A stretch of DNA of 44,731 nucleotides, from contig FR893268.1 of assembly GCA_000436035.1 (NCBI GenBank), positions 20,758 to 65,488 on the forward strand. Direction: 5' to 3'. This stretch comes from Prevotella sp. CAG:732. Its GTDB lineage: Bacteria; Bacteroidota; Bacteroidia; Bacteroidales; Bacteroidaceae. The position numbers and the translations under genes were made by a program. Numbering within the stretch: position 1 is the first letter of the stretch; each line of letters begins with the position of its first letter. The notes beneath the pieces were generated by a model. The model did no database searches and was not told the DNA's origin. It saw only the letters and a list, made by a program, of their open reading frames with translations. Positions 17,081-26,544 of the stretch are shown here, one piece after another.

Positions 17081-18727
17081 TCATTTCCAGCCATCATTCT
17101 GAACAAGTACACCATCAGAAAGCGTAATTTGCTCTTGTGGTATTTGGCACAAACCTTTCTTGGCTTTAAAGTTCTGTGCATTGATAACTACCTTATCGTC
17201 CACACCACCAGACTTCACATTCACACCAGAAGTTGCAATCTGAGAAGCTGCGTAGTCAACTCCTTGACGGAGAAGATCCCAGTAGTTGATACCCTCAAAT
17301 GCAAATTCAAATTTACGCTCTTTCAAGATATTCTCTTTTGTTGCAGCTACAGAATTCAATCCAGCACGATTACGTACCTTGTCCAAATAATCCTGAGCTT
17401 TTGAGCTACCCAATTCAGCTGCCATCAACAAAACATCAGCATATCTTACGATAACCCAATCTTGATGGTTCTGAGTTTGGAAGTCACCACTACCATCTAT
17501 CTTTGAAGCACTTGTACCATCTGCAAAACAGAGTGGAGAATATTTCTTCACACAATAACCAGTATATTCTCTCCAATCCAAGTAACTAGCTTCAAATGCA
17601 TCCAAAGAAGTAACACCTTCACCTGCCAGATCAATAATTGAGGCTTCCTTGCGAGCATCATTAGGCTCATACTGATTAACAAAGTTAGGATTCACAGTCA
17701 TAGCACCCCAACCCTTACCATAAGGAGCAGAGTTGAGAGAGCGCATACCAATCATTACTTGCCAACGATTGGAATCATTGTTGCCATCGTAATCTTGAGT
17801 ATTGGTGAACTTCTGAGACAAGACCGTCTCTATATTGCCATCACCAGCATAAGTACCAAGCAATGTTGTAGCATCACCTACTTTAGCCTTTCCTGCAGAT
17901 GCAGCAGGCCACAAGTTCTTATATGGTCTAACCAAATCATATTCATTACTTTTGATGATATCCTCACAACAAGCCAAAGCCTTATCCTTTGTGACACCTT
18001 CCAATGTTCCACCTACATAACCAGTATAGAACAAATAAGCACGTGCATAAATAGCTTCCGCTGCATACTTAGTGATACGACCATCATTATTAGCAGCATC
18101 CTTCTTAGGATAAGCATCAGCAGGAATATTGTCAATAGCGAACTGGAGATCATTAAAGATCAAAGTATAGACCTCATCAGGAGTTGCTTGTGGTACATTT
18201 TCCTTTGTAGATGTCTCCAACAAAGGAATATGTCCAAACAAACGAACCAAATCAAAATACATAAAAGCTCTCAATGCGTGAGCCTCACCAAGGCAAGTAG
18301 CTTTTGTTTGGTCACTTGCCCAAGCAATCTGCTCCGCTCTATTGATCAACTCATTACAACGGAAAATTCCCTCATAATATCTAGCCCAATCTTCTTTAAA
18401 GATGTTCAAGTCAGAAGATGACTCACCCTGATCAAAGCGATCTATAACTTGGTAGTTACGAGCATCATTGTTACCTGTAGCACCAAAGCATTCCGATCCC
18501 ATGACCTCAGCAGCAACGAGAAATCCTATTCCAGGGTTAGAAGAACACTGTCTCCAACCATCATAACAACCAATAAGTGCACGGTCTGCATCAGATTGGG
18601 TTTTATAGAATGTTTGAGTATTACCTTGTGTCTTTGAACTTACATCAAGAAAGCTATCGCCACAAGAGCTAACCATACCTGCCATCAAGATAGCAGCTGT
18701 CGTTATCTTAAATATTGAATATTTCAT
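17081..18727 (-). CDS. SusD/RagB family outer-membrane lipoprotein
   Basis: The start at 18727 gives 548 aa with a signal peptide ending SSC (about Cys22), then GDSFLDVSSK. A GAGGAGG Shine-Dalgarno site lies just upstream (18733-18739 on the - strand), unusual for Bacteroidales and favouring this start over the one at 18757, which would overlap SusC. SusD features: N-terminal FLD.SSKTQ...TFYKT..DAD.AL.GCY, TPR-like helices (CLGEAHALRAFMYFDLVRLF), and C-terminal KERKFEFAFEGINYWDLLRQ. It forms the lid of the SusC transporter encoded 16 bp upstream and binds the PUL2 glycan. Confidence 0.96.
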   Translation of the reverse strand: MKYSIFKITTAAILMAGMVSSCGDSFLDVSSKTQGNTQTFYKTQSDADRALIGCYDGWRQCSSNPGIGFLVAAEVMGSECFGATGNNDARNYQVIDRFDQGESSSDLNIFKEDWARYYEGIFRCNELINRAEQIAWASDQTKATCLGEAHALRAFMYFDLVRLFGHIPLLETSTKENVPQATPDEVYTLIFNDLQFAIDNIPADAYPKKDAANNDGRITKYAAEAIYARAYLFYTGYVGGTLEGVTKDKALACCEDIIKSNEYDLVRPYKNLWPAASAGKAKVGDATTLLGTYAGDGNIETVLSQKFTNTQDYDGNNDSNRWQVMIGMRSLNSAPYGKGWGAMTVNPNFVNQYEPNDARKEASIIDLAGEGVTSLDAFEASYLDWREYTGYCVKKYSPLCFADGTSASKIDGSGDFQTQNHQDWVIVRYADVLLMAAELGSSKAQDYLDKVRNRAGLNSVAATKENILKERKFEFAFEGINYWDLLRQGVDYAASQIATSGVNVKSGGVDDKVVINAQNFKAKKGLCQIPQEQITLSDGVLVQNDGWK

Positions 18728-18743
18728 ATGAATCCTCCTCATT

Positions 18744-21700
18744 TTAGAATTTAACATTTACACCAATAAGGAAAGTACGAGGACGAGGATAATAGCCATA
18801 ATCCACACCTGATACCCAACCTGATGGGCCATAGCCAATCTCAGGATCCATACCATTATACTTAGTAAAGGTCAAGAGATTCTGTGCTTGTACATACAAA
18901 CGAAGTTGTTTTATTGCCTTCAACGCAATGATACGAGCGAAATCATAACCAAGAGTTACATTGCTCAAACGCAAGTAATCACCATCGTGAACATAGAGGT
19001 CTGAGAACTGCCAGTTGATATTAGTAGTAGTCACACGAGGGATTGTATTGCTAGTACCCTCACCGGTCCAACGATTCAAGATTTCCTTTGTATAATTAGC
19101 CTGTGAATTTGCATGGTTTCTGTAGGTCTGTACAATCTGCTGACCACATGCACCACTCCACTGCATATTGAAGTCCAAACCTTTATAGTCAAAGCCAAGA
19201 TTGAAACCGAAAGTAAAATCAGGAATGCCATTACCCAAATCTACCTTATCATTATCATCAATCTTACCATTATGGTCAATATCATAATACTTCACATCAC
19301 CAGGTTTTACATCAGACTGCAAAACACCATTTCCTGCTGCAATCCAATCATCAATCTCTTGCTGATTTTGGAAAATACCTGCAGTTTTAAAGCCCCAATA
19401 ATAACCGATGGCATGACCATTCTGTGCACGATAGAATTCAGGAGAGTTGTCATACAATTCGCCTGTACCGCCATGAATAGTACCATCCATAGTAGGAATA
19501 TTACCTACCTTATTACTATTATATGCACCATTGAAACCAACATTATAATTGAAGTCCTTACCAATATTATCACTCCAGCTCAAGTTGAATTCAAAACCTT
19601 TATTCTTCACATCACCACCATTGATAAATGGTGCACCAGTACCAGCTGTTGCAAGAATAGGAGCTTGTACCAACCAGTCCTTTGTAGTCTTGATATAATA
19701 ATCAAGATTAACATTCAAACGAGAGAAGAAACGTGCATCAATACCGATATTAAGCTGCTCAGATGTCTCCCATGTAAGATTTTCATTAGCCAAACGGCTT
19801 GGGAAAGCACCATAGTTATTGCCCAAAATAGTAGAAGACTGTGCATCGTCATATCCCGATGTACCAAACAAATAATGTGTATTCGCTGTCTTGATAGGAG
19901 CCAAATACTGATAATTATCAATATTTTGGTTACCAACCTGTCCCCAGCTTGCACGAACTTTCAAATAATCCATCCACTTGGCAGTACTCTGCATCCACTT
20001 TTCATTGGTTACTGTCCAACCTGCAGATACAGAAGGGAACCAACCATAGCGATGACCACGTGCGAAACGGCTAGAGCCGTCACAACGAAGAGTAGCGTTG
20101 ATCATATAAGTTTCCTTCCAGTTCCAACCCAAACGACCGAAATAAGAAATCGTACGAGTCTCGTCATGAGGATTACCCGAAGCACTCAAACCATCAGCTG
20201 TAGAAGAAGATGTACCATTAGAAACATAAGCATGACTCCAATCAGCAAAGCCATCCTTCAAATTACCACTACTAGCACCCAAATAAGTACCTTCATAGCG
20301 ACTGGTCTCAGTACCGAGCAACGCACTGAATTCATGTTCACCTAAACTCCAATCATACTGTGCAGTATTGGTCCAAGTAAGAGTCAAACCATGATTCATA
20401 TTCTGACTAGCAGAAGTTCTAGTATCCTGATATGAATATGGGCTGAAGTGATAAAGAGGAGTGTAACCTCTATATTCCCTAGTACCATAAACAGCACCAA
20501 ATACAGTACGGAACTTAAAGCCCTTGAAAGGAGTCAACTCCGCATAAGCATTACCACTAAATGTTACATTCTTAGTTTGGTTGTTGCTATTAGTCATCAT
20601 GGCACCATAAGGGTTACCATCATACTTATACCAATCACTACCATCAGTAGCATTATAAGGGCTACCATAGAAACCATTATACTGACCTACCAAAGCCTCA
20701 GCATAAGCGCCTGCATATGGATTAGATGCATAAATAGGTGACAAAGGTGATGTACCAAAAGCTCCACGCAATGTATTGTTATAGCTATTACCTACCAAAA
20801 CGCCATTGCTCTTCTTATAAATAAAGCTTACCTGCTCACCTACCTTAAGAATGTTGTCTATCACTTTATGTTCCGAATTGATACGGAAGTTATAGCGCTC
20901 ATAGTTGCTTACCTTCTTGCCACCAACAACACCTTCTTGATCCATATAACCAAGAGACATTGCATAGGTAGAAGTTTTACCACCACCAGTGATACCCAAA
21001 GAATAGCTCTCTACTTGTGCATTATCCTTAAGCATAGAACTTACCCAATCAGTATCAATCAAGTTACCATCAGTATCATAAATACTCTTGAACGAAGACC
21101 AATCATAGGGCTGACCGCCAGAATTGATACGTTCCTCATCCATAATAGTCATGTACTCCTTAGAATTAAGCAATTTAGCTTTTCGAGCAACAGTCTGCCA
21201 ACCCTTATAGGCATCAAAACTGATTTCTGCACGACCAGCCTTACCACTCTTTGTTGTGATAAGAACAACACCATTGGCAGCCTGAGCACCATAAATAGCA
21301 GCAGAAGCGGCGTCCTTCAAGACATCGATACTCTCAATGTCGGCTGGATTCAAGGTTGAGATGTCACCACCAATACCATCAATAAGGTAAAGAGGAGAAG
21401 CATCACCTACGGTACCCAAACCACGAATTTGCACTTTCATGTCTGATCCTGGCTGTCCAGAAGTAGAACTGATACTAACACCAGGAGTCTGACCCTGCAT
21501 AGCTTGAAGTGGGTTAGTAGTGTTCAACTTGGCAATGTCATCACCTTTCACTTGTGCGGTAGCACCCGTCACCAACTTTTTCTTCTGAACGCCGTAACCT
21601 ACTACAACGACCTCATCAAGTGAGTGCTTGTCTTCTTGTAGGGTAATGTTCAGCTTCTGTCCATTCACCTTTACTTTTTGGGTAATGAAGCCTAGATAAG

Positions 21701-21968
21701 ACACTTCGAGAGTTTGTCCGTTCTTTGCGTCGATCGTAAAGTTACCGTCTAGGTCGGTCACTGAACCCACCTTTGTACCCTGGACCATGACACTTGCACC
21801 AATCAATGGTTCATTGTCCGATCCGGAAATCACGGTACCCGTAACTTTCTGAGCATAGAGGACACCCGCTCCGATTCCTAACATTGCCTGGAATGCCAAA
21901 AGGATGGCTACCAAAGCAACTCTACAGAGCAAGTTACTCTGCAAGAATTTTTGAGATGTTTTTCTCAT
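18744..21968 (-). CDS. SusC/RagA family TonB-linked outer-membrane transporter
   Basis: This 1074-aa protein has an N-terminal signal (to about residue 39), a carboxypeptidase-regulatory-like domain (about 42-115: VTGTVISGSDNEPLIGASV), the TonB-box region DEVVVVGYG, a plug domain (about 120-240, with QIRGLGTVGDASPLYLIDG) and a 22-strand-type barrel ending in RTFLIGVNVKF with a C-terminal Phe. It imports oligosaccharides across the outer membrane with SusD, driven by TonB-ExbBD. It is the first gene of the - strand PUL2 operon. It lacks the N-terminal extension (DUF4974/STN) that would mark control by an anti-sigma factor. Length fits the family. Confidence 0.97.
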   Translation of the reverse strand: MRKTSQKFLQSNLLCRVALVAILLAFQAMLGIGAGVLYAQKVTGTVISGSDNEPLIGASVMVQGTKVGSVTDLDGNFTIDAKNGQTLEVSYLGFITQKVKVNGQKLNITLQEDKHSLDEVVVVGYGVQKKKLVTGATAQVKGDDIAKLNTTNPLQAMQGQTPGVSISSTSGQPGSDMKVQIRGLGTVGDASPLYLIDGIGGDISTLNPADIESIDVLKDAASAAIYGAQAANGVVLITTKSGKAGRAEISFDAYKGWQTVARKAKLLNSKEYMTIMDEERINSGGQPYDWSSFKSIYDTDGNLIDTDWVSSMLKDNAQVESYSLGITGGGKTSTYAMSLGYMDQEGVVGGKKVSNYERYNFRINSEHKVIDNILKVGEQVSFIYKKSNGVLVGNSYNNTLRGAFGTSPLSPIYASNPYAGAYAEALVGQYNGFYGSPYNATDGSDWYKYDGNPYGAMMTNSNNQTKNVTFSGNAYAELTPFKGFKFRTVFGAVYGTREYRGYTPLYHFSPYSYQDTRTSASQNMNHGLTLTWTNTAQYDWSLGEHEFSALLGTETSRYEGTYLGASSGNLKDGFADWSHAYVSNGTSSSTADGLSASGNPHDETRTISYFGRLGWNWKETYMINATLRCDGSSRFARGHRYGWFPSVSAGWTVTNEKWMQSTAKWMDYLKVRASWGQVGNQNIDNYQYLAPIKTANTHYLFGTSGYDDAQSSTILGNNYGAFPSRLANENLTWETSEQLNIGIDARFFSRLNVNLDYYIKTTKDWLVQAPILATAGTGAPFINGGDVKNKGFEFNLSWSDNIGKDFNYNVGFNGAYNSNKVGNIPTMDGTIHGGTGELYDNSPEFYRAQNGHAIGYYWGFKTAGIFQNQQEIDDWIAAGNGVLQSDVKPGDVKYYDIDHNGKIDDNDKVDLGNGIPDFTFGFNLGFDYKGLDFNMQWSGACGQQIVQTYRNHANSQANYTKEILNRWTGEGTSNTIPRVTTTNINWQFSDLYVHDGDYLRLSNVTLGYDFARIIALKAIKQLRLYVQAQNLLTFTKYNGMDPEIGYGPSGWVSGVDYGYYPRPRTFLIGVNVKF

Positions 21969-22093
21969 AATTACTTAGGTTTTAAATTTAATTTATAGGT
22001 TATATACTAAAATTTCGTTATTAGTATCTATTATACATTAATTATATATAGTCATTTGCTTTAATTGATGTTGTGATTATAATATTTCGGTGG

Positions 22094-22101
22094 CAAAAGT
22101 A
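22094..22101 (-). promoter_or_regulatory. Probable -7 promoter box of the PUL2 operon
   Basis: TACTTTTG on the - strand fits TAnnTTTG and lies 126 bp upstream of the SusC ATG. No good -33 TTG was found, which would fit a promoter needing an activator. The 5' leader is AT-rich. A run of seven Gs lies just upstream at about 22119-22125. Confidence 0.5.
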
Positions 22102-22214
22102 GCGAAAAAACGGATATGGGGGGGTATCATTTGGTTAAAATCTTATGTACAAAATGTTACTCGCATATATTTTTCTCGTTGTGACTGTGGTTGTATTTGT
22201 TATCCCTTAAAACG

Positions 22215-22247
22215 AAAAAAGCTGAGTATTTCTTCCTAATACCCAGC
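22215..22247 (-). terminator. Terminator overlapping the end of the BadF-type kinase gene
   Basis: On the - strand, a 10-bp stem with one mismatch (22238-22247 with 22221-22230) is followed by six Ts (22215-22220). The stem includes the kinase stop codon at 22236-22238. Confidence 0.7.
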
Positions 22248-23213
22248 ATGATAGCGTATCAATCCCTCCATCGGAGATTTCAAGACTTCACCCATTTGGA
22301 AGCCCAACTCATGCAATGCGTTTGCTATCTCATCATGGAAGTAGTGGGCAATGCTCCCCACGAAACCTACTTTTACGGATGAGGGCATTTCTGAATCTTC
22401 TTTCGCACCATCCGCTAACTGGGCATAGAACGAAAGTATCTCTCGGCAGAAATCGCCATACACCTGATGAAGCATCGCTGAGAGAAGTTTTTTCTCTATC
22501 TGCTCATCCTGAGACAGATGTTCTTGGACAGAAAGAGAAGAGAGATGTTCTCCCACAAAAGTGGAGACAGATGCCAAATAAGTATTCGCTAGAGGCTGAC
22601 GATAGATACGCTCGATGACGGCAGCATAATCCTTCCCCGACCATGCCTCAAATTTCTCTCGCAAGAATGCAGCCTTGGGGTTACGATAGATGAGACGGAA
22701 GAAAGCCTTGCCTATCGCCGTTCCACTTCCCTCATCGCCAAGCACATAGCCCAATGGTGGAACACCTCTCACGATATTCTCCCCATCATAATAGCAACTA
22801 TTGGAGCCTGTACCGAGAATGACGGCAATGCCACTCTCATGTCCCAGCAATGCCCTTGCCGCCCCCAGCATATCGCTGGCAGCATGAGCCTCGACACCAA
22901 CCAAGAAGCCACAGGCAAAGAACGATGCCACTAGCAGGCGTTCCATCTTCGGAATCATGGCATCAGTCACGCCACTTCCATAGAAGTAGATGACGATGGA
23001 AGGTTTTGGCGCATCGCCAAGTTGACGCTGCTTTTCTCCACTTATCAATAAGGAGGGTATCACCTCGTCGGCGAGTACCTGGGTAATCTGTTCATCCGAC
23101 AAATGATAAGGATTGAGTCCTTGCGAATGGCAAGTACCCAACACTCCACCCTCTTCACCGAGGAGTGTCCAATCGGTCTTTGTACTGCCGCTATCGGCTA
23201 TCAATTTCAACAT
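22236..23213 (-). CDS. BadF/BadG-type ATPase, N-acetylglucosamine kinase-like
   Basis: The start at 23213 gives 325 aa that begin MLKLIADSGSTKTDWTLLGE, the phosphate-1 ATP-binding motif of the actin-like kinase fold. Other landmarks are HAASDMLGAARALLGHESGI with VILGTGSNSCYYDG (phosphate-2 region) and GYVLGDEGSGTAIGKAFFR. These match the BadF/BadG/BcrA/BcrD family, which in Bacteroidota is mostly N-acetylglucosamine kinase-like and works in amino-sugar salvage and murein recycling. The upstream 13-codon open frame is discarded because it covers the promoter. It is transcribed alone and divergent from the MscS operon. The fold is firm; the substrate is inferred. Confidence 0.85.
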   Translation of the reverse strand: MLKLIADSGSTKTDWTLLGEEGGVLGTCHSQGLNPYHLSDEQITQVLADEVIPSLLISGEKQRQLGDAPKPSIVIYFYGSGVTDAMIPKMERLLVASFFACGFLVGVEAHAASDMLGAARALLGHESGIAVILGTGSNSCYYDGENIVRGVPPLGYVLGDEGSGTAIGKAFFRLIYRNPKAAFLREKFEAWSGKDYAAVIERIYRQPLANTYLASVSTFVGEHLSSLSVQEHLSQDEQIEKKLLSAMLHQVYGDFCREILSFYAQLADGAKEDSEMPSSVKVGFVGSIAHYFHDEIANALHELGFQMGEVLKSPMEGLIRYHAGY

Positions 23214-23231
23214 AGTCTCGTTTTTTTCTTG

Positions 23232-23262
23232 CAAAAGTAAGCATAATGGCATATATTACCAA
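23232..23262 (-). promoter_or_regulatory. Promoter of the BadF-type kinase gene
   Basis: On the - strand the -7 box is TACTTTTG (23232-23239) and a TTG (23260-23262) lies 20 bp upstream, the standard Bacteroidales spacing. It is 19 bp from the ATG at 23213 and back to back with the promoter of the mechanosensitive channel gene. Confidence 0.7.
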
Positions 23263-23290
23263 ACAAAAAACGAAAAAGTTGCCTATTTTT

Positions 23291-23321
23291 TTTGCGTTCT
23301 CTGTGAATTTGAGTAACTTTG
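23291..23321 (+). promoter_or_regulatory. Promoter of the MscS-kdsA-kdsD operon
   Basis: TTTG at 23291-23294 (-33) and TAACTTTG at 23314-23321 (-7) are separated by 19 bp, a near-consensus Bacteroidales promoter. The ATG follows 22 bp later, so the leader is very short. Confidence 0.78.
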
Positions 23322-23342
23322 CAGTCAAATTAAGAAAAGCAA

Positions 23343-25721
23343 ATGAAAAAGAAATTATTCTTCATGCTCATGCTGTTGATGGCTTATCTGCTACCAACCC
23401 ACGCCGTGCTCAAGGAGGCTAACCTTGACACCACCCTCTACATGCTCCGCACCGAGTTGAGCCAGTATCACCTCGACCTGGAGAAGCAGAACAAGGTGGC
23501 GAAAGAACAGCAGCAAGCTGTCATCAAGGAGCTTGTCAGCATCGTGACACAAGCCGACCAAAACTCCATCATGCTCTATTCTCAGCGCAATGGCTACATC
23601 TTCGACTTGACCTACGCCTGCCATGAGGCTACCGACCAGTTCCATAAGTTCAAGTCAAAGGCGGCTCCGTTCCGTGGCATGATCCAGAAGAACAATATCG
23701 AGGTGGCTCGCTTCGACTCACTCATCAACTACCTTTATAATATGAACACGATGTTCTTGAGTGACGAGGCACAGTTGAACCGTAACGTGGATTTGACCCT
23801 AGCCGTCAACATCCGCCGTCAACTCGTGGAGAAGCAGGCTCAGCTCAACGAGTATATCAAGGCTTACGACCGCACCGAACAGAAGTTGAAGGCGCTCAAT
23901 GACTACGCCAACCACCGATACGAAGACATCCAGACTAGTATCTTCAACAATGGTGGCGACAACTATCTTCGCATTCTCAGCCAACTGGGCACCAACTACA
24001 AGGAGGCGAAGACTTCCGTGACGGAGAAATACCGACCCGCCCCTGGCATGATGTCGCAATGGGATGTGAGAATCATCTTCATCCTCTTCGGTATCATCAT
24101 CTTCTATGGTTTGATTTCCGTGGCTCTCAACTTGCTAACCATCCGTGTGGCAATGACTTATCTCGTAAAGCGTGGTCTCTTTGAGAGCATCAAGGAGAGT
24201 TTCATGGCGAAACGTCCTTGCATCGTGATGGCGATGACCATCGTCACTTTCGCTGCCATCCTTGGCATCATCCGTATGATTGCCCACCAGAACTTCGTCA
24301 TCATGGCGAGTGGCTTGTTGGTGGAGTTTGCTTGGTTGATAGGCGTCATCTTGATTTCACTTTTGCTCCGTGTAGGCAACGACCAAATCAAGAGTGCATT
24401 CCGCATTTATTCCCCATTGATGTTGGTGGGTTTCATCGTCATCAGTTTCCGTATCGTCTTGATACCAAACGACTTGGTGAACCTCATCTTCCCTCCTATC
24501 CTATTGCTCTGCTCATTGTGGCAGTGGAATGTCATCACAAGACACAACAAGAAGGTGCCTCGCAATGATATGATATACACCTGGATATCCTTGGCGGTAT
24601 TCGGCACCAGTACCCTCTGCTCTTGGATAGGTTTCACGCTGCTCGCCGTGCAGATTATCATCTGGTGGATGATGCAGCTCACCTGTATTCTGAGCATCAC
24701 CTGTATCAAGGACTGGCTCGATGTCTATGCCAAGCGTAAGAATCTGAAGCACGTGCCTATCACCGACAAGTGGGGCTTCCGCTTCATCAACCAGGTGCTC
24801 CTGCCTATCTCTGGCGTGCTCTCCTTCATCATCGCCATCTACTGGGCGGCTGATGTCTTCAATATGAGCGACACCACTTGGATGATATTCAACAAAGACT
24901 ACATCAAGACCAGCAACTTCACCGCCTCGCTCTATAGCGTGACACAGGTGGCTTGCTTGTACTTCCTCTTCAAGTATATCAACATCACCGCCAACGACTT
25001 GATGCGCCATCACTTCGAGAAGCAAGACCCACAGTCGGCTGCTTCCAAGATAGTGATGTTCAAGAATGTGCTTCAGGTGATTATCTGGGGTGTATGGTTG
25101 ATGATAGCCCTCAACCTCTTCCAAGTAGGTAAGTCTTGGTTGCTCGCCATCTTCGCCGGTTTGTCAACGGGTCTCGGTTTTGCATCCAAGGACATCTTGG
25201 AGAATATCTACTATGGCGTCTCCCTGATGATGGGACGTGTGAAGGTAGGCGACTATATCATCTGTGACGGTACACGAGGAAAGGTAAGCAGTATCAGCTA
25301 TACCTCTACGATGCTGGAGGCAATCGATGGTTCGGTCATCGCCTTCCAGAATGCCCAGCTCTTCTCGAAGAACTACAAGAACATGACTCGCAACCATGGT
25401 TATGAGTTGGACATTCTGGAAGTAGGTGTGGCTTACGGCAGCAATGTGAAGCAAGTGAAGAAGTTGCTCGTAGAAAACCTCTCCAAGCTCGACTGCATCT
25501 ACCACGAGAAGGGTGTGAAGGTGGTCTTGAAGAGCTTTGATGACAACTGCATCACCCTCAAGGTATTGGTATGGGTCAATGTGCTCACGCAATATGCCGA
25601 CGATGGCATCATCATGGAGTGCATCTACGATACGCTCAATGAGCATGGCATCGAGATTCCATTCCCACAGCGTGAGATTACCATCAAGAACGTAACACCA
25701 GAGATTCCAACTAAAAATTAA
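23343..25721 (+). CDS. Large MscS-family mechanosensitive ion channel with periplasmic coiled-coil domain
   Basis: This 792-aa protein has a signal peptide (residues 1-21), a Gln/Lys-rich helical periplasmic domain (about 22-235) and several membrane segments beginning about 243-265 (VRIIFILFGIIIFYGLISVA). The C-terminal third is the MscS core: the pore helix region SWLLAIFAGLSTGLGFASKD, the beta domain with VKVGDYIICDGTRGKVSSIS, and the alpha/beta end. This resembles the larger MscK/MscM-type channels that relieve turgor in the inner membrane. Only 5 bp separate it from kdsA, so the two are surely one transcript; tying an envelope safety valve to LPS core synthesis makes physiological sense but is an inference. 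Confidence 0.9.
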   Translation: MKKKLFFMLMLLMAYLLPTHAVLKEANLDTTLYMLRTELSQYHLDLEKQNKVAKEQQQAVIKELVSIVTQADQNSIMLYSQRNGYIFDLTYACHEATDQFHKFKSKAAPFRGMIQKNNIEVARFDSLINYLYNMNTMFLSDEAQLNRNVDLTLAVNIRRQLVEKQAQLNEYIKAYDRTEQKLKALNDYANHRYEDIQTSIFNNGGDNYLRILSQLGTNYKEAKTSVTEKYRPAPGMMSQWDVRIIFILFGIIIFYGLISVALNLLTIRVAMTYLVKRGLFESIKESFMAKRPCIVMAMTIVTFAAILGIIRMIAHQNFVIMASGLLVEFAWLIGVILISLLLRVGNDQIKSAFRIYSPLMLVGFIVISFRIVLIPNDLVNLIFPPILLLCSLWQWNVITRHNKKVPRNDMIYTWISLAVFGTSTLCSWIGFTLLAVQIIIWWMMQLTCILSITCIKDWLDVYAKRKNLKHVPITDKWGFRFINQVLLPISGVLSFIIAIYWAADVFNMSDTTWMIFNKDYIKTSNFTASLYSVTQVACLYFLFKYINITANDLMRHHFEKQDPQSAASKIVMFKNVLQVIIWGVWLMIALNLFQVGKSWLLAIFAGLSTGLGFASKDILENIYYGVSLMMGRVKVGDYIICDGTRGKVSSISYTSTMLEAIDGSVIAFQNAQLFSKNYKNMTRNHGYELDILEVGVAYGSNVKQVKKLLVENLSKLDCIYHEKGVKVVLKSFDDNCITLKVLVWVNVLTQYADDGIIMECIYDTLNEHGIEIPFPQREITIKNVTPEIPTKN

Positions 25722-25726
25722 ACACA

Positions 25727-26476
25727 ATGGCAACATTCATAGCAGGTCCTTGCGTCATCGAGTCGATGGAACTATTGGAGACAGTAGCCCAGGAGCTCGT
25801 GCGCATCAACCAAGAACTAGGTACAGATATTATATTCAAGTCTTCGTTTGACAAGGCAAACCGCACTTCCATCCACTCCTTCCGTGGACCGGGTTTGGAG
25901 AAAGGTCTCCAGATGCTCGGCGACATCAAGGAAAAGTATGGACTCCGTGTACTCACCGACATCCACGAGAGTTATCAAGCAGAAGCTGCTGGCGAGGTTT
26001 GCGATGTGCTTCAGATACCAGCTTTCCTTTGTCGCCAGACCGACCTCTTGGTAGCTGCGGCAAAGACAGGCAAGGTGGTCAACATCAAGAAGGCCCAATT
26101 CCTCAGTGGCAGAGACATGCGCTACCCTGTGGAGAAGGCTTTGGAGAGCGGTGCCAAGGAGGTATGGCTCACCGAGCGTGGCAACTGCTTCGGCTACAAC
26201 AACCTCGTGGTGGATTTCCGCAACATCCCAGACATGAAGGAGATTGTACCTAATGTCATCATGGACTGCACCCACAGTGTGCAGCGCCCTAGTGCAGGTG
26301 ATGGCAAGACGGTGGGCGACCGCAAGTTTGTGCCTGCCATGGCAAAGGCTGCCAAGGCATTTGGCGCCACGGGATATTTCTTTGAGGTACACCCAGACCC
26401 AGACAATGGCAAGAGCGATGCTGCCAATATGCTGGAGCTAAACAAATTGGAAGGACTGATAAAGGAATTGATATAG
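25727..26476 (+). CDS. kdsA: 3-deoxy-8-phosphooctulonate synthase (Kdo-8-phosphate synthase), metal-dependent class
   Basis: This 249-aa protein condenses phosphoenolpyruvate with arabinose 5-phosphate to Kdo-8-phosphate in the cytoplasm, a committed step for lipopolysaccharide inner core. Motifs: IAGPCVIES (5-13), FKSSFDKANRTS, FRGPGLEKGL, LTDIHE, IPAFLCRQTDLL, VNIKKAQFLSG, TERGNCFGYNNLVVDFR and DCTHSVQRP. Cys9 in GPC and His183 match the metal ligands of the metal-dependent class; the E. coli type has Asn at the Cys position. The late EVHPDPDNGKSDA supplies the remaining Glu and Asp ligands. It is slightly shorter than the E. coli enzyme because the N terminus is compact. kdsD follows 68 bp later, giving both Kdo precursor steps side by side. 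Confidence 0.97.
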   Translation: MATFIAGPCVIESMELLETVAQELVRINQELGTDIIFKSSFDKANRTSIHSFRGPGLEKGLQMLGDIKEKYGLRVLTDIHESYQAEAAGEVCDVLQIPAFLCRQTDLLVAAAKTGKVVNIKKAQFLSGRDMRYPVEKALESGAKEVWLTERGNCFGYNNLVVDFRNIPDMKEIVPNVIMDCTHSVQRPSAGDGKTVGDRKFVPAMAKAAKAFGATGYFFEVHPDPDNGKSDAANMLELNKLEGLIKELI

Positions 26477-26544
26477 GAGTTTGGCGCAGATGATACAGCG
26501 TTAGCCTCATGATTATTTCTTAATTATTAATTCTTAATTATTTC

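Noticed and set aside
19113..20345. 410-aa + strand open frame inside SusC
   Set aside because: It is antisense to the SusC barrel region, rich in Ile/Thr/Cys in a pattern produced by the complementary strand, and matches no family.
22119..22125. Run of seven Gs upstream of SusC as a phase-variation tract
   Set aside because: It lies upstream of the -7 box, is short, and no inverted repeats or invertase gene are nearby.
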